From Glacieibacterium arshaanense (lineage in GTDB: Bacteria; Pseudomonadota; Alphaproteobacteria; Sphingomonadales; Sphingomonadaceae): a stretch of 64,000 nt of DNA. Position numbers and translations under genes: made by a program. Of this stretch, positions 51,945 through 61,765 are shown piece after piece (the stretch's first letter is position 1; each line of letters starts with the position of its first letter). Under the pieces are notes generated by a model. It was not told the origin of the DNA and did not search any database. It saw nothing but the letters and a program-made list of their open reading frames with translations. The stretch covers positions 372,001 through 436,000 of the forward strand of contig NZ_SIHO01000001.1 in the NCBI RefSeq assembly GCF_004681125.1, in the 5' to 3' direction.

Positions 51945-53156
51945 CTAGAATTGTGCCTGATAGCGCTCCAATCCGGCGGCCAGATCGGCGATCAGATCGT
52001 CAGGGTCTTCGAGCCCTATCGATAGACGCAACAGTGGCCCGGGCGCTTCGAACTGCGTCGCGGTGCGGATCGGCGCGACGTTCGACGGCAGGATCAGGCT
52101 TTCGAAGCCGCCCCAGCTGAAGCCGATGCCGAAATGGTCGAGGTCGTCGATCAGCGCCGCGGTCTGGCTGCGCTTGCCTTGCTTGAGCACGAAGCCGAAC
52201 AGCCCCGAGGCGCCGGTGAAGTCGCGCGCCCACAGGTCATGGCCGGGGCAGCCGGGCAGCGCCGGATGCAGCACGCGCTCGACCGCCGGATGCGCGGCGA
52301 GCCAGTGCGCGATCTTCAGCGCCGACTTGCCCTGCTGCGCCAGCCGAACGCCGAGCGTACGCAGGCCGCGCAAGGTCAGGTAAGCGTCATCGGGCCCGAC
52401 GCAGTAGCCGAGCCGGTAGCTTGCGCTGCGCAGCTTCGGATAGTGCGCGGCGGTGGTGGTGACCGCGCCCATCATCACGTCGCTATGGCCGGCAACATAC
52501 TTCGTCAGCGCCTGTACGCTCATGTCGATGCCGTGGCCGATGGCCGGAAACAGCAGCGGCGTCGCCCAGGTGTTGTCGAGCACGGTGACGATGTCGCGCG
52601 CGCGGGCGACCGCGACGATGGCGGGCACGTCCTGTACGTCGAAGCTCAGCGAGCCGGGGCTTTCGAGCAGGATGGCGCGGGTGTTGGGCCGGACCAGCGC
52701 AGCGATGCCGGCGCCGATCAGCGGGTCATAGTAGGTGGTTTCGATGCCGAGGTCGCGCAGCGTGCGGTCGGCGAAGCTGCGCGTCGGTTCATAGGCGCTG
52801 TCGGTCACCAGCAGATGGTCGCCGGCCTTGAGTAGGCTGAGCAATGCGGCGGCAATCGCCGCGACGCCGCTCGGGTAGAGGCAGGTGCCCGCGGCACCGG
52901 GTTCGAGCTCGGTCAGCGCGGTCTCGAGCGCCCAGCTCGTCGGCGTGCCGCGGCGGCCGTAGTAAAGTCCGGCGTCGGGCGCCGCGATGCCGGCGTCGAG
53001 CGCCGCGAGGTTATCGAACAGGATCGTCGAGGCATGCCAGACCGGCGGGTTGACGATACCCGCGCGGGCACCCGGTGGCCGCGTCCAGTCGGCACGGCGG
53101 CCGGCCTCGGCGAGGCGGGTCGCCGGTGCCTTGTCCTTGCCGTTGTCGACGGCCAA
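51945..53156 (-). CDS. metC: Cystathionine beta-lyase
   Basis: This 403-residue PLP enzyme of the Cys/Met-metabolism family has YPSGVAAIAAALLSLL, LDNTWATPLLFPAIGHGID and the PLP-Lys in VQALTKYVAGHSDVMMG. The IDMSVQALTKY-type context matches cystathionine beta-lyases rather than gamma-synthases. It cleaves cystathionine to homocysteine, pyruvate and ammonia. It starts four bases after sseA ends, joining two sulfur-metabolism genes in one operon. Confidence 0.88.
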   Translation of the reverse strand: MAVDNGKDKAPATRLAEAGRRADWTRPPGARAGIVNPPVWHASTILFDNLAALDAGIAAPDAGLYYGRRGTPTSWALETALTELEPGAAGTCLYPSGVAAIAAALLSLLKAGDHLLVTDSAYEPTRSFADRTLRDLGIETTYYDPLIGAGIAALVRPNTRAILLESPGSLSFDVQDVPAIVAVARARDIVTVLDNTWATPLLFPAIGHGIDMSVQALTKYVAGHSDVMMGAVTTTAAHYPKLRSASYRLGYCVGPDDAYLTLRGLRTLGVRLAQQGKSALKIAHWLAAHPAVERVLHPALPGCPGHDLWARDFTGASGLFGFVLKQGKRSQTAALIDDLDHFGIGFSWGGFESLILPSNVAPIRTATQFEAPGPLLRLSIGLEDPDDLIADLAAGLERYQAQF

Positions 53157-53160
53157 GCCC

Positions 53161-54003
53161 TTAGGCCGCGCCGGTGACCACGGGTGCGGTCGCCGAGCTG
53201 CCCCATTCCGACCAGGAGCCGTCGTAGATCGCGACCTTCTTCTCGCCGAGCACGGCGGCGCCGAACGCCAGCACGGCGGCGGTGATGCCCGAGCCGCAGG
53301 TGGCGACAGTCTGCTTCTTCAGGTCGACACCGGCGGCATCGAACTCGGCGCGCAGCGCGTCGCCCTGCTTCCAGGTGCCATCGGCATTGAACAGATTGGC
53401 GTAGAACAGGTTGCGCGATCCCGGGATGTGGCCGGCGCGCATGCCTTCGCGTGGCTCGGGTTCGGTGCCGGCGAAGCGGGCAGGCGAGCGCGCGTCGATG
53501 ACCTGTTCGGCCTTGGTCTTCAGATTTTCGGTCATCTGCGCCATGTTGCGGACGAGCGCCGGCTCTTCGAAGATCGTGAAATGGCGGTGGCGGATGACCG
53601 GCTTGCCCGATTCGAGGCTGCGACCTTCGGCCTGCCACTTGGCGAGACCGCCATCGAGGATCGCCACGTCATGCGCGCCGAACACATCGAGCATCCACCA
53701 CATGCGCGCGGCACTCTTGAACGGCGAATTGTCGTATACGACGATGCGGCTGCCATCGCCCAAGCCCAGCGCTTGCATGCGGCTGGCGAACTTTTCAGGG
53801 CGCGGCAACATGTTCGGCAGCGGGTTCGACGTGTCCGAAAGCTCTTCGATATCGACGAATACGGCACCCGGAATGTGCGCGGCTTCGAATTCGGCCTTGG
53901 CGTTGCGGCCCGAATCGGCGGGGAGCATCGTCGCATCGATGATGCGCAAGTCGCTCTTGCCAAGTTCGGCGGCCAGCCATTCGGTCGTTACCAACGGGGT
54001 CAT
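53161..54003 (-). CDS. sseA: 3-mercaptopyruvate sulfurtransferase
   Basis: The 280-residue protein has two rhodanese domains; only the second carries the active-site loop CGSGITAAV (Cys near 236), and the CGSG(I/V)TA form is typical of mercaptopyruvate sulfurtransferases. GAVFVDIEELSD and IVVYDNSPFKSAARMWWML mark the first domain. It moves sulfur from 3-mercaptopyruvate to an acceptor. ATG 54003 follows AAGGAA; it is divergent from queF. Confidence 0.9.
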   Translation of the reverse strand: MTPLVTTEWLAAELGKSDLRIIDATMLPADSGRNAKAEFEAAHIPGAVFVDIEELSDTSNPLPNMLPRPEKFASRMQALGLGDGSRIVVYDNSPFKSAARMWWMLDVFGAHDVAILDGGLAKWQAEGRSLESGKPVIRHRHFTIFEEPALVRNMAQMTENLKTKAEQVIDARSPARFAGTEPEPREGMRAGHIPGSRNLFYANLFNADGTWKQGDALRAEFDAAGVDLKKQTVATCGSGITAAVLAFGAAVLGEKKVAIYDGSWSEWGSSATAPVVTGAA

Positions 54004-54123
54004 GTGGGCGATTCCTTGAATCGATATTGGAGTTTTATTCTGTGCCCTGACATAGCGAGGCAAAGCGCCGCTGTCATGTTCGCAGTTTGACGAAAACGCC
54101 GCAGGTTACTACGGCCAAGCACC

Positions 54124-54588
54124 ATGAACGACGAAAACCCCAGCGGTCTGCAGCATTTGGGCCAGAACAGCCGCTTGCCGGCCTCGCCCGAGGCGGCACG
54201 GCTCGACTACCCGGCCAATCCGCGCGCCGGCACCGATTATCTGGTGCGCTTCGTCGCGCCCGAATTCACCTCGCTGTGCCCGGTCACCGGCCAGCCCGAC
54301 TTTGCGCACATCGTCATCGATTATGTGCCGGCGGCGACCATCGTCGAATCAAAGTCGCTCAAGCTGTTTCTCGGCGCGTTCCGCAACCATGCGGCGTTCC
54401 ACGAAGATTGCACCGTCGGCATCGGCCAGCGCCTGTTCGCCGAAATGGCGCCCAAGTGGCTGCGCATCGGCGGCTATTGGTATCCACGCGGCGGCATCCC
54501 GATCGATGTCTTCTGGCAGAGCGGCCCGCCGCCCGCGAACGTGTGGATTCCTGACCAGGGCGTGCCGGGCTACCGCGGCCGCGGATGA
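54124..54588 (+). CDS. queF: NADPH-dependent 7-cyano-7-deazaguanine reductase
   Basis: The 154-residue unimodular QueF has the catalytic Cys in [13 protein letters not shown], the substrate-binding [15 protein letters not shown] and the FHEDCTVGI segment. It reduces the nitrile of preQ0 to preQ1 in queuosine synthesis. queC and queE lie just downstream on the opposite strand. The stop overlaps the VOC gene's start (ATGA), so they are co-translated. Confidence 0.94.
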   Translation: MNDENPSGLQHLGQNSRLPASPEAARLDYPANPRAGTDYLVRFVAPEFTSLCPVTGQPDFAHIVIDYVPAATIVESKSLKLFLGAFRNHAAFHEDCTVGIGQRLFAEMAPKWLRIGGYWYPRGGIPIDVFWQSGPPPANVWIPDQGVPGYRGRG

Positions 54589-55001
54589 TGCGGAATAGCC
54601 AGCGCTGGGCCACGCTCGTCCCTGAGCTGACGGTTAGCAACCTTGAAACAAGTCTGGCGTTTTATTGCAATTTGATCGGGTGCTCGGTGCGCTTCACGCG
54701 CCTGAATTTCGCGTACCTTGAACTTGGCGCTGCCGAACTAATGCTTGACGCGACCAGCGAGGACTGGGCCACCGCCGAGCGACGCTATCCGTCCGGGCGT
54801 GGCATCAACCTGCAAATCGAAGTTGCCGACGTTACTGCAATTCGAGACCGGCTGGTTGCGGCACAGGTTGCGCTGTTCCGTCCGCTGGAAGATTGCGCTT
54901 ACGTGCAGGCGACGGCCATTCATCGTCAGCGCCAATTTCTGGTACAGGATCCCGACGGCTACTTGCTGCGGTTTTGCCAACCACTGCCAAGTTTAGCGTA
55001 G
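54585..55001 (+). CDS. VOC-family bleomycin-resistance/glyoxalase-like protein
   Basis: This 138-residue single VOC domain reads [35 protein letters not shown] and closes [17 protein letters not shown]. Glu in YLLRFC-type position is replaced, so metal binding is doubtful and a ligand-binding role is possible. Its codons use A and T more freely than the neighbours, which suggests later acquisition. It overlaps queF at the start and queE at the end. Confidence 0.78.
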   Translation: MMRNSQRWATLVPELTVSNLETSLAFYCNLIGCSVRFTRLNFAYLELGAAELMLDATSEDWATAERRYPSGRGINLQIEVADVTAIRDRLVAAQVALFRPLEDCAYVQATAIHRQRQFLVQDPDGYLLRFCQPLPSLA

Positions 55002-55628
55002 TCCCGTCAGCTTGTGCGTTTGCAGCCCGAGCCGCCAGCGCGGGTGGGCGAGGCAATAGGCAATGGCCGCCTGCGTGTTGGCTGCTGCATCGGGGCCGTC
55101 CATCGGTTGCAGGAAGAAGTGGTCGAACGGCAGATCGGTGAAGGCTTCGGGTTGCGCTTCGGGTTCGGCCTGCGGATAGACCAGTTTGAGTTCTTGACCG
55201 CTGCGCTGGACCAGCGGGGCATTGGCCTTGGGGCTGACGCAGATCCAGTCGAGGCCCGGCGGCGCGGCGATGGTGCCGTTGGTTTCTACCGCAATGCGGA
55301 ACCCATGCGCGTGCAGCGCGTCGATCAGCGGTGCGTCGAGCTGGAGCAGCGGCTCGCCGCCGGTGCAGACAATCAGACTGTGTTCGCGCGCAGCGCCCCA
55401 GGAGGCGGCGGCGGCATCGGCGAGCGCTTGCGCAGTCTTGAACTTGCCGCCGTCGGGGCCTGTTCCGACGAAATCGGTGTCACAGAAGCGGCAGACGGCG
55501 GTGGCGCGATCGGCTTCGCGGCCGCTCCACAGGTTGCAGCCGGCAAAGCGCAGGAACACCGCGCGCCGCCCGGCCTGCGCGCCTTCGCCCTGCAGCGTCA
55601 GGAACAGTTCCTTGACCGCGTAGGTCAC
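54993..55628 (-). CDS. queE: 7-carboxy-7-deazaguanine synthase
   Basis: The 211-residue radical-SAM enzyme begins [20 protein letters not shown] and has the QueE-type cluster motif C-x14-C-x2-C ([15 protein letters not shown] then CRFCDTDF), then CTGGEPLLQ and AVETNGT. It converts CPH4 to CDG. The start is GTG 55628, overlapping the queC stop by three bases; upstream in-frame residues belong to the antisense reading of queC. It is the last gene of the argD operon. Confidence 0.92.
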   Translation of the reverse strand: MTYAVKELFLTLQGEGAQAGRRAVFLRFAGCNLWSGREADRATAVCRFCDTDFVGTGPDGGKFKTAQALADAAAASWGAAREHSLIVCTGGEPLLQLDAPLIDALHAHGFRIAVETNGTIAAPPGLDWICVSPKANAPLVQRSGQELKLVYPQAEPEAQPEAFTDLPFDHFFLQPMDGPDAAANTQAAIAYCLAHPRWRLGLQTHKLTGLR

Positions 55629-56296
55629 AGCGCGGGGTCCGTCACCCCTGCGTCGGCGAAGCCCTTGGCGCGCAGCCGGCACGAATCGCATTGGCCGCAC
55701 GGGCGGCCTTCGGGGGTCGGGTCGTAGCAGCTCCAGGTGTGCGACAGGTCGACACCCAGTCGCACGGCTTCGCGGACGATATCGGCCTTGGTCATTGCTG
55801 CCAGCGGGGCGTGGACGGTGAAGTGGCCGGTGCCTTCGACGCCGGCCTTGGTCGCGGTGTTGGCGAGATTTTCGAACGCCGCGATGAATTCGGGGCGGCA
55901 GTCGGGATAGCCGGAGTAGTCGAGCGCATTGACGCCGATGAACAGGTCGAACGCGCCCGCAGCCTCGGCCCAGCCGAGCGCCACCGACAGGAAAATCGTG
56001 TTGCGCGCCGGCACATAGGTGACGGGGATGCCGGGTTCGACGCCGAGCTTGGGTACATCGATATCGGCGGTCAGCGCCGAGCCACCGAAACCGCGCAGGT
56101 CGAGCGGCAGCACGATGTGACGCTCGGCGCCGAGTGCGGCGGCAACACTGGCGGCGGCCTGCAATTCAATGCGGTGGCGCTGGTTATAGTCGATGGTCAA
56201 CGCCAGGATGCGGTAGCCGCGTTCGCGCGCGATGGCGGCCACGGTGGTGGAGTCGAGTCCGCCCGACAGCAGGACGACGGCGAGCGGGGCGGTCAT
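55625..56296 (-). CDS. queC: 7-cyano-7-deazaguanine synthase
   Basis: This 223-residue PP-loop ATPase starts [21 protein letters not shown] (the SGGLDST ATP-binding loop), has [15 protein letters not shown] and the C-terminal zinc site around TWSCYDP and [11 protein letters not shown]. It makes preQ0 from CDG and ammonia with ATP. It starts two bases after hslO ends and overlaps queE, so it belongs to the argD-argF-hslO-queC-queE operon. Confidence 0.94.
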   Translation of the reverse strand: MTAPLAVVLLSGGLDSTTVAAIARERGYRILALTIDYNQRHRIELQAAASVAAALGAERHIVLPLDLRGFGGSALTADIDVPKLGVEPGIPVTYVPARNTIFLSVALGWAEAAGAFDLFIGVNALDYSGYPDCRPEFIAAFENLANTATKAGVEGTGHFTVHAPLAAMTKADIVREAVRLGVDLSHTWSCYDPTPEGRPCGQCDSCRLRAKGFADAGVTDPAL

Positions 56297-56298
56297 GG

Positions 56299-57267
56299 TC
56301 AGGCGACCACCGCAAAGGTCTTGGCGCAAAACGCACAATCGACGCCGATGTGGCCGTCGGGCCTGCGCATCTGCACACGCTCGGCTTCGGGGAAGCGGCG
56401 CAGGACGTCGGTGATGTGCGCGATCGAGCAGCGGCAGCCGCGCACCGGTGTCGGGGCGGGGGTGACGCGGGTTTCGTCCTCGTTGAACAGCCGCCACAGC
56501 AGCGACTCTTCGGGCAGTGTGACGTCGGTCAGTTCGGCGTCGGTCGTGGTGCCGGCGAGGATTGCGACATGCTGCCAGTCTGGGTGCTGCGGCGCTACAT
56601 CGAGGCGTTCGGCGCCCGATTCGGCACGTGCCAGATGCTGGACGAGCAGCCCGCCGGCGATCCAGCCGCGGCCTGTGGCGGCATCGGGGGCGCTGATGCC
56701 GAGGCGGATCAGCGTCGGCAATTGTTCGGACTGGGCGAAATAGTTGATGGCAGCGTCGGTCAGCGACGCGCCTTCGAGCGCGACGATGCCCTGGTAGCGT
56801 TCGGCGGCAGCGGTCGGGTCGAGCGTGATTGCCAGATGGCCCTCGCCGAACAGCGCCGGCAGGTCGAGCGTCGCGCCCGAGGCTTCGAGCCCCGCGAAAC
56901 GTTCGGCATCGAAGCGCAGGTAACCGCGCAGCGCGCCGGCGTGATAGTCGCAGACCAGCAGGTCGACGGCGCCGCCGGTGCTTTGCGCCTGCAGCGTCAT
57001 CTGCCCGGCGTCGCCGGTGGCGCCCGACTTCGCGTCGGGACGCAGTGTCGCGCCGAGCAACGTCGTCAGCAGCAGCGCTTCGGCAAGCAGCGTCGCGAGT
57101 ACGGGCGGATAGTCATGCGCCGACAGTATGGCGTTGAGGCTGGTGTCGAGCCGCACGATCTGGCCGCGCGCGTTGCGACTGGTGACGCTGAAGCCCAGCG
57201 CGCGGTCGGCGCTGGGGGCGAGCGTGTCGGTCGGGTGCTTCACCGCGCTCAAATCTTGCCCAGACAC
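56299..57267 (-). CDS. hslO: Hsp33 redox-regulated chaperone
   Basis: The protein of about 322 residues has the Hsp33 core ([36 protein letters not shown]) and the C-terminal zinc switch GCRCS with DCAFCAK, whose four Cys bind zinc when reduced and release it on oxidation to activate the holdase. The start is GTG 57267, overlapping argF by 19 bases; GTG 57243, just after the argF stop, is an equally good alternative. Confidence 0.9.
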   Translation of the reverse strand: MSGQDLSAVKHPTDTLAPSADRALGFSVTSRNARGQIVRLDTSLNAILSAHDYPPVLATLLAEALLLTTLLGATLRPDAKSGATGDAGQMTLQAQSTGGAVDLLVCDYHAGALRGYLRFDAERFAGLEASGATLDLPALFGEGHLAITLDPTAAAERYQGIVALEGASLTDAAINYFAQSEQLPTLIRLGISAPDAATGRGWIAGGLLVQHLARAESGAERLDVAPQHPDWQHVAILAGTTTDAELTDVTLPEESLLWRLFNEDETRVTPAPTPVRGCRCSIAHITDVLRRFPEAERVQMRRPDGHIGVDCAFCAKTFAVVA

Positions 57268-58175
57268 CAGAGCAGGATCGATTTCTGCACGTGCAGGCGG
57301 TTTTCGGCTTCGTCCCAGACCGCCGACTGCGGGCCGTCGATGACCGCGTCGAGCACTTCTTCGCCGCGGTGCGCGGGTAGGCAGTGCAGGAACACTGCGC
57401 TGGGGGCTGCGGCCGCCATCAGCAGCGGCGTCACCTGAAACGGCGTCATCGCGGCGATCTTGTCCTTGGTTTCGCTTTGCCCCATCGACACCCAGGTATC
57501 GGTGACGACGACCTGGGCGTTTTCGACAGCGGCCTTGGCGCTGCGCACCAGTTCGATGTGGCCGCCGCGCGCGCTAGCGGTGGCGACGACCGCCTGATCG
57601 GGGTCATAGCCGTGCGGGCAACCAAGGCGCAGTTCGAATCCCAGCACGCTGGCGGCTTCGATCAGCGAGTGCGCCATGTTGTTGCCATCGCCGACATAGG
57701 CCCAGCAGGTGTCTTCGACGGGGCGGCCAAGGCGTTCTTCGACCGTCATGATGTCGGCCATCGCCTGGCAAGGGTGCGACAGGTCGGTCAGCCCGTTGAT
57801 GACAGGGACCGTCGCGGCGCCCGCCATCGTTTCGATGACGGCGTGGTCGCCGGTGCGCAGCATGATGGCGTCGACCATCCGCGACAGCACGCGCGATGTG
57901 TCGGCGACGGTTTCGCCGCGGCCGAGCTGGGTGTCGCCGGACGCCGTGATGATCGTGCTGCCGCCGAGCTGGCGCATCGCGAGATCGAAGCTGAAGCGCG
58001 TGCGCGTCGACGGCTTTTCGAAGATCATCGCCAGCATGCTGCCGGTCAGCGGTGCATCGGCGTCGGGCAGTGCTTTGGGTTTCCCGCTACGTGCCGCCTT
58101 GCGGGCATGCGCGTCATCGAGAATCGCCCGCAGGCCGGCGCGACCGGCGCCGGCAAGGTCGAGAAAGTGGCGCAT
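57249..58175 (-). CDS. argF: Ornithine carbamoyltransferase
   Basis: The 308-residue enzyme has the carbamoyl-phosphate site [24 protein letters not shown] and the ornithine loop [13 protein letters not shown], which together identify ornithine (not aspartate) carbamoyltransferase. It forms citrulline in arginine synthesis. It starts four bases after argD ends in the same operon. Confidence 0.96.
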   Translation of the reverse strand: MRHFLDLAGAGRAGLRAILDDAHARKAARSGKPKALPDADAPLTGSMLAMIFEKPSTRTRFSFDLAMRQLGGSTIITASGDTQLGRGETVADTSRVLSRMVDAIMLRTGDHAVIETMAGAATVPVINGLTDLSHPCQAMADIMTVEERLGRPVEDTCWAYVGDGNNMAHSLIEAASVLGFELRLGCPHGYDPDQAVVATASARGGHIELVRSAKAAVENAQVVVTDTWVSMGQSETKDKIAAMTPFQVTPLLMAAAAPSAVFLHCLPAHRGEEVLDAVIDGPQSAVWDEAENRLHVQKSILLWCLGKI

Positions 58176-58179
58176 CGCC

Positions 58180-59379
58180 TTACGCTGCCGCCGGGCGCTG
58201 GTATGCCGACGCGGCTGCCGACAGCTTTTCGACGCATTCGCGGATGTGGCTTTCGTCGATAATCAGCGGCGGCAGGATGCGCACGACATTGTCGGCGGCC
58301 GCGACCGTCAGGACGCCATGGCTGCGTGCGTAGTTGACGAAGGCGCGGCTGTCGGACTTCATCTTGATGCCGAGCATCAGCCCGACGCCGCGGACGTCTT
58401 CGAACAGATCGTCATGGTTGGGGATCATCTGCTCGAGCGCCTGGCGCAGGCGGTCGCCCATGGTGCGGACGTTTTCGAGGAACGCCGGCTCGGCGACGAC
58501 ATCGAGCACCGCTTCGCACGCCGCCATGCCGAGCGGATTGCCACCATAGGTCGAACCATGCGTGCCGACGACCATGCCGCTCGCGGCCTTTTCGGTGGCG
58601 AGGCAGGCGCCGACGGGGAAGCCGCCGCCGATGCCCTTGGCGATTGTCATGATGTCGGGCGTGACGCCGAAATATTCATAGGCGAACAGGTGACCGGTAC
58701 GGCCGACGCCGCACTGGACTTCGTCGAAAATCAGCAGTGCGCCGTGCTTGTCGGCGAGGTCGCGCAGGCCCTGCAGGAAGGCCTTCGAGGCCGGACGCAC
58801 GCCGCCTTCGCCCTGGATCGGCTCGACCATGAAGCCGCCGACGCTATCGGCCAGCGGGCCGTTCATGAAGTCTTCGACCGCGGTCAAATCATCGAACGGC
58901 AGCACGGTGAACCAGTCGGGCAGCGGCTCGAAACCGCCGCGCATCTTTTCCTGGTTGGTCGCCGAAATCGCCGTCATCGTGCGGCCGTGGAAGGCGTTCG
59001 AGAAGGTGACGATGCGGTATTTTTCGGGGTGGCCTTCGACGAACTGGTGACGGCGGCAGGTCTTGACCGCGCATTCGATCGCCTCGACGCCCGAGTTGGT
59101 GAAGAACATCGTGTCGGCAAAGGTCAGCCCCACCAAACGTTCCGCCAGATGCGCCTGGGCCGGGACCTTGTAGAGGTTCGACACGTGCATCAGCGTCGCG
59201 GCCTGCTTCTGGATGGTGCCGATCAGGTGCGGGTGGCTGTGGCCCAATGCGTTGACGGCGATGCCGGCGGCCATGTCGAGCCATTTGTTGCCGTCGGCGT
59301 CGAACAGATAGCAGCCTTCGCCGCGGACGGGTTCGACTTCGCAACGACCGTAAACGGGCATCAGGGGGGTAATGGCCAT
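58180..59379 (-). CDS. argD: Acetylornithine aminotransferase
   Basis: This 399-residue class III PLP aminotransferase begins [20 protein letters not shown] and has [42 protein letters not shown] and the PLP-Lys in [16 protein letters not shown]. It makes N-acetylornithine (and perhaps also acts in lysine synthesis). ATG 59379 follows GGAG at eight bases. A terminator-like hairpin at 59411-59434 lies just upstream and may attenuate the whole five-gene operon. Confidence 0.95.
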   Translation of the reverse strand: MAITPLMPVYGRCEVEPVRGEGCYLFDADGNKWLDMAAGIAVNALGHSHPHLIGTIQKQAATLMHVSNLYKVPAQAHLAERLVGLTFADTMFFTNSGVEAIECAVKTCRRHQFVEGHPEKYRIVTFSNAFHGRTMTAISATNQEKMRGGFEPLPDWFTVLPFDDLTAVEDFMNGPLADSVGGFMVEPIQGEGGVRPASKAFLQGLRDLADKHGALLIFDEVQCGVGRTGHLFAYEYFGVTPDIMTIAKGIGGGFPVGACLATEKAASGMVVGTHGSTYGGNPLGMAACEAVLDVVAEPAFLENVRTMGDRLRQALEQMIPNHDDLFEDVRGVGLMLGIKMKSDSRAFVNYARSHGVLTVAAADNVVRILPPLIIDESHIRECVEKLSAAASAYQRPAAA

Positions 59380-59410
59380 GGCTTCAACTCCGGCGGGCTT
59401 GCACCAACGC

Positions 59411-59434
59411 AAAAAGGCGGCCCCATTGGCCGCC
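59411..59434 (-). terminator. Intrinsic terminator or attenuator just before argD
   Basis: On the minus strand GGCGGCC (59434-59428) pairs with 59422-59416 around a five-base loop and is followed by five T. It ends 32 bases before the argD ATG, too close to leave room for a full promoter downstream. Confidence 0.65.
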
Positions 59435-59493
59435 CGTCCATGATGCGCCTTTAGCGAGTCTGGGAAGGCTTCTCAACCCCTAGCGAACCCCCC

Positions 59494-59517
59494 GGCGCGT
59501 CGCGCGCCGGGGGAGGG
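59494..59517 (-). terminator. GC-rich hairpin after the GST gene
   Basis: CCCCCGGCGCG-type arms around a very short loop, seven bases after the GST stop on the minus strand. No T run follows, so it may be a stabilising 3' end. Confidence 0.45.
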
Positions 59518-59523
59518 GGAGGG

Positions 59524-60132
59524 TCAACGCAGCGCCAGTTCGTCGCCGAGCGCGCGAGCGACGGCGGGGCGGGCGCGGATGCGGTCGCGGAACGCCGCGA
59601 GCACCGGCCAGGCGCTGAGGTCGATGCCGGCGGGCTCGCACCAGCCGAGCATGGTGGTCAGGTAAATGTCGCCGATGCTGAAGCTGTCGATCAGATAGTC
59701 GCGGCCAGTGAGGTGGCGTTCGAGCAGGTCGAACTTGGGCTGCAGGCGGATTTTGGCGAACGCCTTGGCGTCGGGGGTCGAGGCGGGGTGGAACATCGGC
59801 ACGAACACCGCGCTGTGGACCTCCGAGCACAGCAGGTTGAGCCATTGCTCAAGCGCGGTGCGCTGCGCGCTGCCGCGCGGCGGTGCCAGACCGGCCTCGG
59901 GGCGCAGGTCGGCGAGATATTGCAGCACGACGGGGCTTTCGGTGATGACGCGGCCGTCATCGGTAGCGAGCGCCGGCACCTGGCCCTTGGGGTTGATAGC
60001 GAAAAAGTCGCTGCCGTCGGCGAGCGTCTTGGTCATCAGCGTGACCTGGCTATAGTCGGCGTCCAACCCAAGTTCATAAAGCGTGGCGCGCGAGGCGAAC
60101 GAGCAGGCGAGCGGGGCGAAATACAGGCGCAT
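59524..60132 (-). CDS. Glutathione S-transferase
   Basis: The 202-residue protein has an N-terminal thioredoxin-like domain (MRLYFAPLACSFASRATLYE, with the catalytic-position Ser/Cys near residue 10, NPKGQVPAL and the glutathione-contact ESPVVLQYLAD) and a C-terminal helical domain with DSFSIGDIYLTTML. It is of the bacterial beta-class type. It is divergent from a TetR gene across an AT-rich gap, so TetR-controlled induction is likely. Confidence 0.88.
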   Translation of the reverse strand: MRLYFAPLACSFASRATLYELGLDADYSQVTLMTKTLADGSDFFAINPKGQVPALATDDGRVITESPVVLQYLADLRPEAGLAPPRGSAQRTALEQWLNLLCSEVHSAVFVPMFHPASTPDAKAFAKIRLQPKFDLLERHLTGRDYLIDSFSIGDIYLTTMLGWCEPAGIDLSAWPVLAAFRDRIRARPAVARALGDELALR

Positions 60133-60153
60133 GGCGGGTCTCCCAAGGTGTTG

Positions 60154-60182
60154 TTGATATTTATACCATTTCGCATTAAATT
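60154..60182 (+). promoter_or_regulatory. Candidate sigma-70-type promoter for the TetR gene
   Basis: TTGATA (60154-60159), 17 bases, TAAATT (60177-60182), in an unusually AT-rich gap between divergent GST and tetR genes. It lies about 40 bases before the tetR ATG. Confidence 0.4.
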
Positions 60183-60221
60183 GAGTCGGTCAAGGAATTT
60201 CATGCAAATCAGTACACAAAT

Positions 60222-60833
60222 ATGTTGACCCCCGCAGCGCGCCCGCGTGGTCGCCCGCGCAGCTTCGATGCCGATGCGGCGATGGCGCAGCTGATCGATG
60301 CGTTCTGGCAGGGCGGCTACGGCGCGACGTCGGTCGATGATCTGGCGCGCGCCAGCGGACTGGCGCGGCCGAGCCTGTATGCGGCGTTCGGCGACAAGCA
60401 CGCGATCTACCTGTCGGCGCTCGACCGCGTCGGCCAGGGCATGGCGGCGCAGGTCGGCGCGTTGCTCGATGCCGAGCCCGATCTGTCTACGGCGCTGCGC
60501 GCGGTGCTGCGTGCTGCGACCGATGTCTATCTGGAAGGGCCGATTGGACCGCGCGGTTGCCTTATCGTCTGCACGGCGACCGCCGAGTCGGTGGAAGATC
60601 CGGTCATTCGTGCCAAGCTGGCGGAGGTGCTCGGTGCGATGGATGCGCTGGTCGCGGCGCGTTTCGAGCGTGCGCGGGTCGAGGGCAAGCTGGCACTGGG
60701 CATCGATCCGGCGCGGCGGGCGCCGCTTGTCGCGGCGACGATCCACAGCCTTGCCGTGCGCGCGCGTGCCGGCATGGACCGGGCGCTGCTCCAGACGATG
60801 GCCGACGAGGCGGCGGCGGTGCTGGCGCGCTAG
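60222..60833 (+). CDS. TetR-family transcriptional regulator
   Basis: This 203-residue protein has an N-terminal DNA-binding domain (RGRPRSFDADAAMAQLIDAFW then the helix-turn-helix GATSVDDLARASGLARPSLY, AAFGDKHAIYL) of the AcrR/YcdC-like type with a TetR C-terminal ligand domain containing GPRGCLIVCTATAE. It probably represses itself and the divergent GST gene. The ligand is unknown. It ends convergent with a hydrolase gene, overlapping it by four bases. Confidence 0.87.
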   Translation: MLTPAARPRGRPRSFDADAAMAQLIDAFWQGGYGATSVDDLARASGLARPSLYAAFGDKHAIYLSALDRVGQGMAAQVGALLDAEPDLSTALRAVLRAATDVYLEGPIGPRGCLIVCTATAESVEDPVIRAKLAEVLGAMDALVAARFERARVEGKLALGIDPARRAPLVAATIHSLAVRARAGMDRALLQTMADEAAAVLAR

Positions 60834-61765
60834 CGCGCCGCCTTGACCATGTTGGTGACGGCTTCGATGACCACGTCGGGTTGGTCGCGCATCAGCAGGT
60901 GGCCGCTGCCCAGCACCATTTCGTTGCTGCCGGCGCTCGATTTTGCCGCAAGCGCGTCATGCGCCGCCATCCACGCCGCCAGTTGCGCTTGCGCCTGTTC
61001 GGTGAGCGGGCCGGTACCGCCGGGCGTCAATATGACCAACGGCATTTTGCCGTAGCTTTGCCGGCCGCGGCGGAGCTGGTCGGTGGTCGCGCCGGCGATC
61101 GCGGCATATTCGCGCGCCAGCGTCTTCCAATACGCCGGCGTCAGCATCAGCGCCGCGACCTGCTTGTCGAACGCCGAAGGTGCCGCCTTGGCGGGCGAAT
61201 TGCAGCGTGACAGCTCGGGCAGCTTTGACGGCAGTTCGCGGCGCGCCGCTGCCGCCGCGCAGGCGTCATAGCGCGCCACGGTGGCGGCGACCTGCGCGCG
61301 CTGGCCATCGAACTGGCCCTCGACCGACGGGTCGAGCAGCACCATGCCGACGACGTTTTTTGGTTGCAGGTCGGCGAACAGCCGCGCCGTCATCGCCCCC
61401 GCCGAATGCGCGACGAGGATGTAGGGCGGGGCGATTTTGGCCGCCTTGAGCGTGGCGGCAAGATCGCGCGCCTGTGCCAGTCCGTCGCGCGGGCCCGGCG
61501 CCGGATCGCTGAGGCCCAGACCTGCGCGGTCATATGAACAGGTGCGGGTAAGTGTCGATAATGCCGGCTGGATCCTGTCCCAGGCGAAGCTCCACGCCTG
61601 GAAGCCGGCCTCCAATATGACGGTCGGGCTGCCGGTGCCGGTGCAGCGCAGGTTGATGTGGCGGCCGTCGGGTAGCGCCACCAGTCTGCCGGGCTGAACA
61701 TAGCTGTCGAGCGGCCCGGCGGCGCCGAGAAGCAGCAGCAGCGCCGCTGCCAGCGCGGGCTTCAC
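60830..61765 (-). CDS. Exported alpha/beta hydrolase
   Basis: The 311-residue protein has a signal peptide (MKPALAAALLLLLGAAGP) and an alpha/beta-hydrolase fold: ILEAGFQAW oxyanion region, CSYDRAGLGLSDP, nucleophile VAHSAGAMTARLFA and His in VLGSGHLLMRDQPD. The start is GTG 61765, overlapping the permease stop by four bases; ATG 61780 is an alternative. Substrate unknown. Co-translation with an ABC-2 permease is unusual. Confidence 0.82.
   Translation of the reverse strand: MKPALAAALLLLLGAAGPLDSYVQPGRLVALPDGRHINLRCTGTGSPTVILEAGFQAWSFAWDRIQPALSTLTRTCSYDRAGLGLSDPAPGPRDGLAQARDLAATLKAAKIAPPYILVAHSAGAMTARLFADLQPKNVVGMVLLDPSVEGQFDGQRAQVAATVARYDACAAAAARRELPSKLPELSRCNSPAKAAPSAFDKQVAALMLTPAYWKTLAREYAAIAGATTDQLRRGRQSYGKMPLVILTPGGTGPLTEQAQAQLAAWMAAHDALAAKSSAGSNEMVLGSGHLLMRDQPDVVIEAVTNMVKAAR

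Noticed and set aside
57709-59454. A 581-codon plus-strand frame opposite argF and argD
   Set aside because: It is antisense to two certain arginine genes; its composition is typical of shadow frames.
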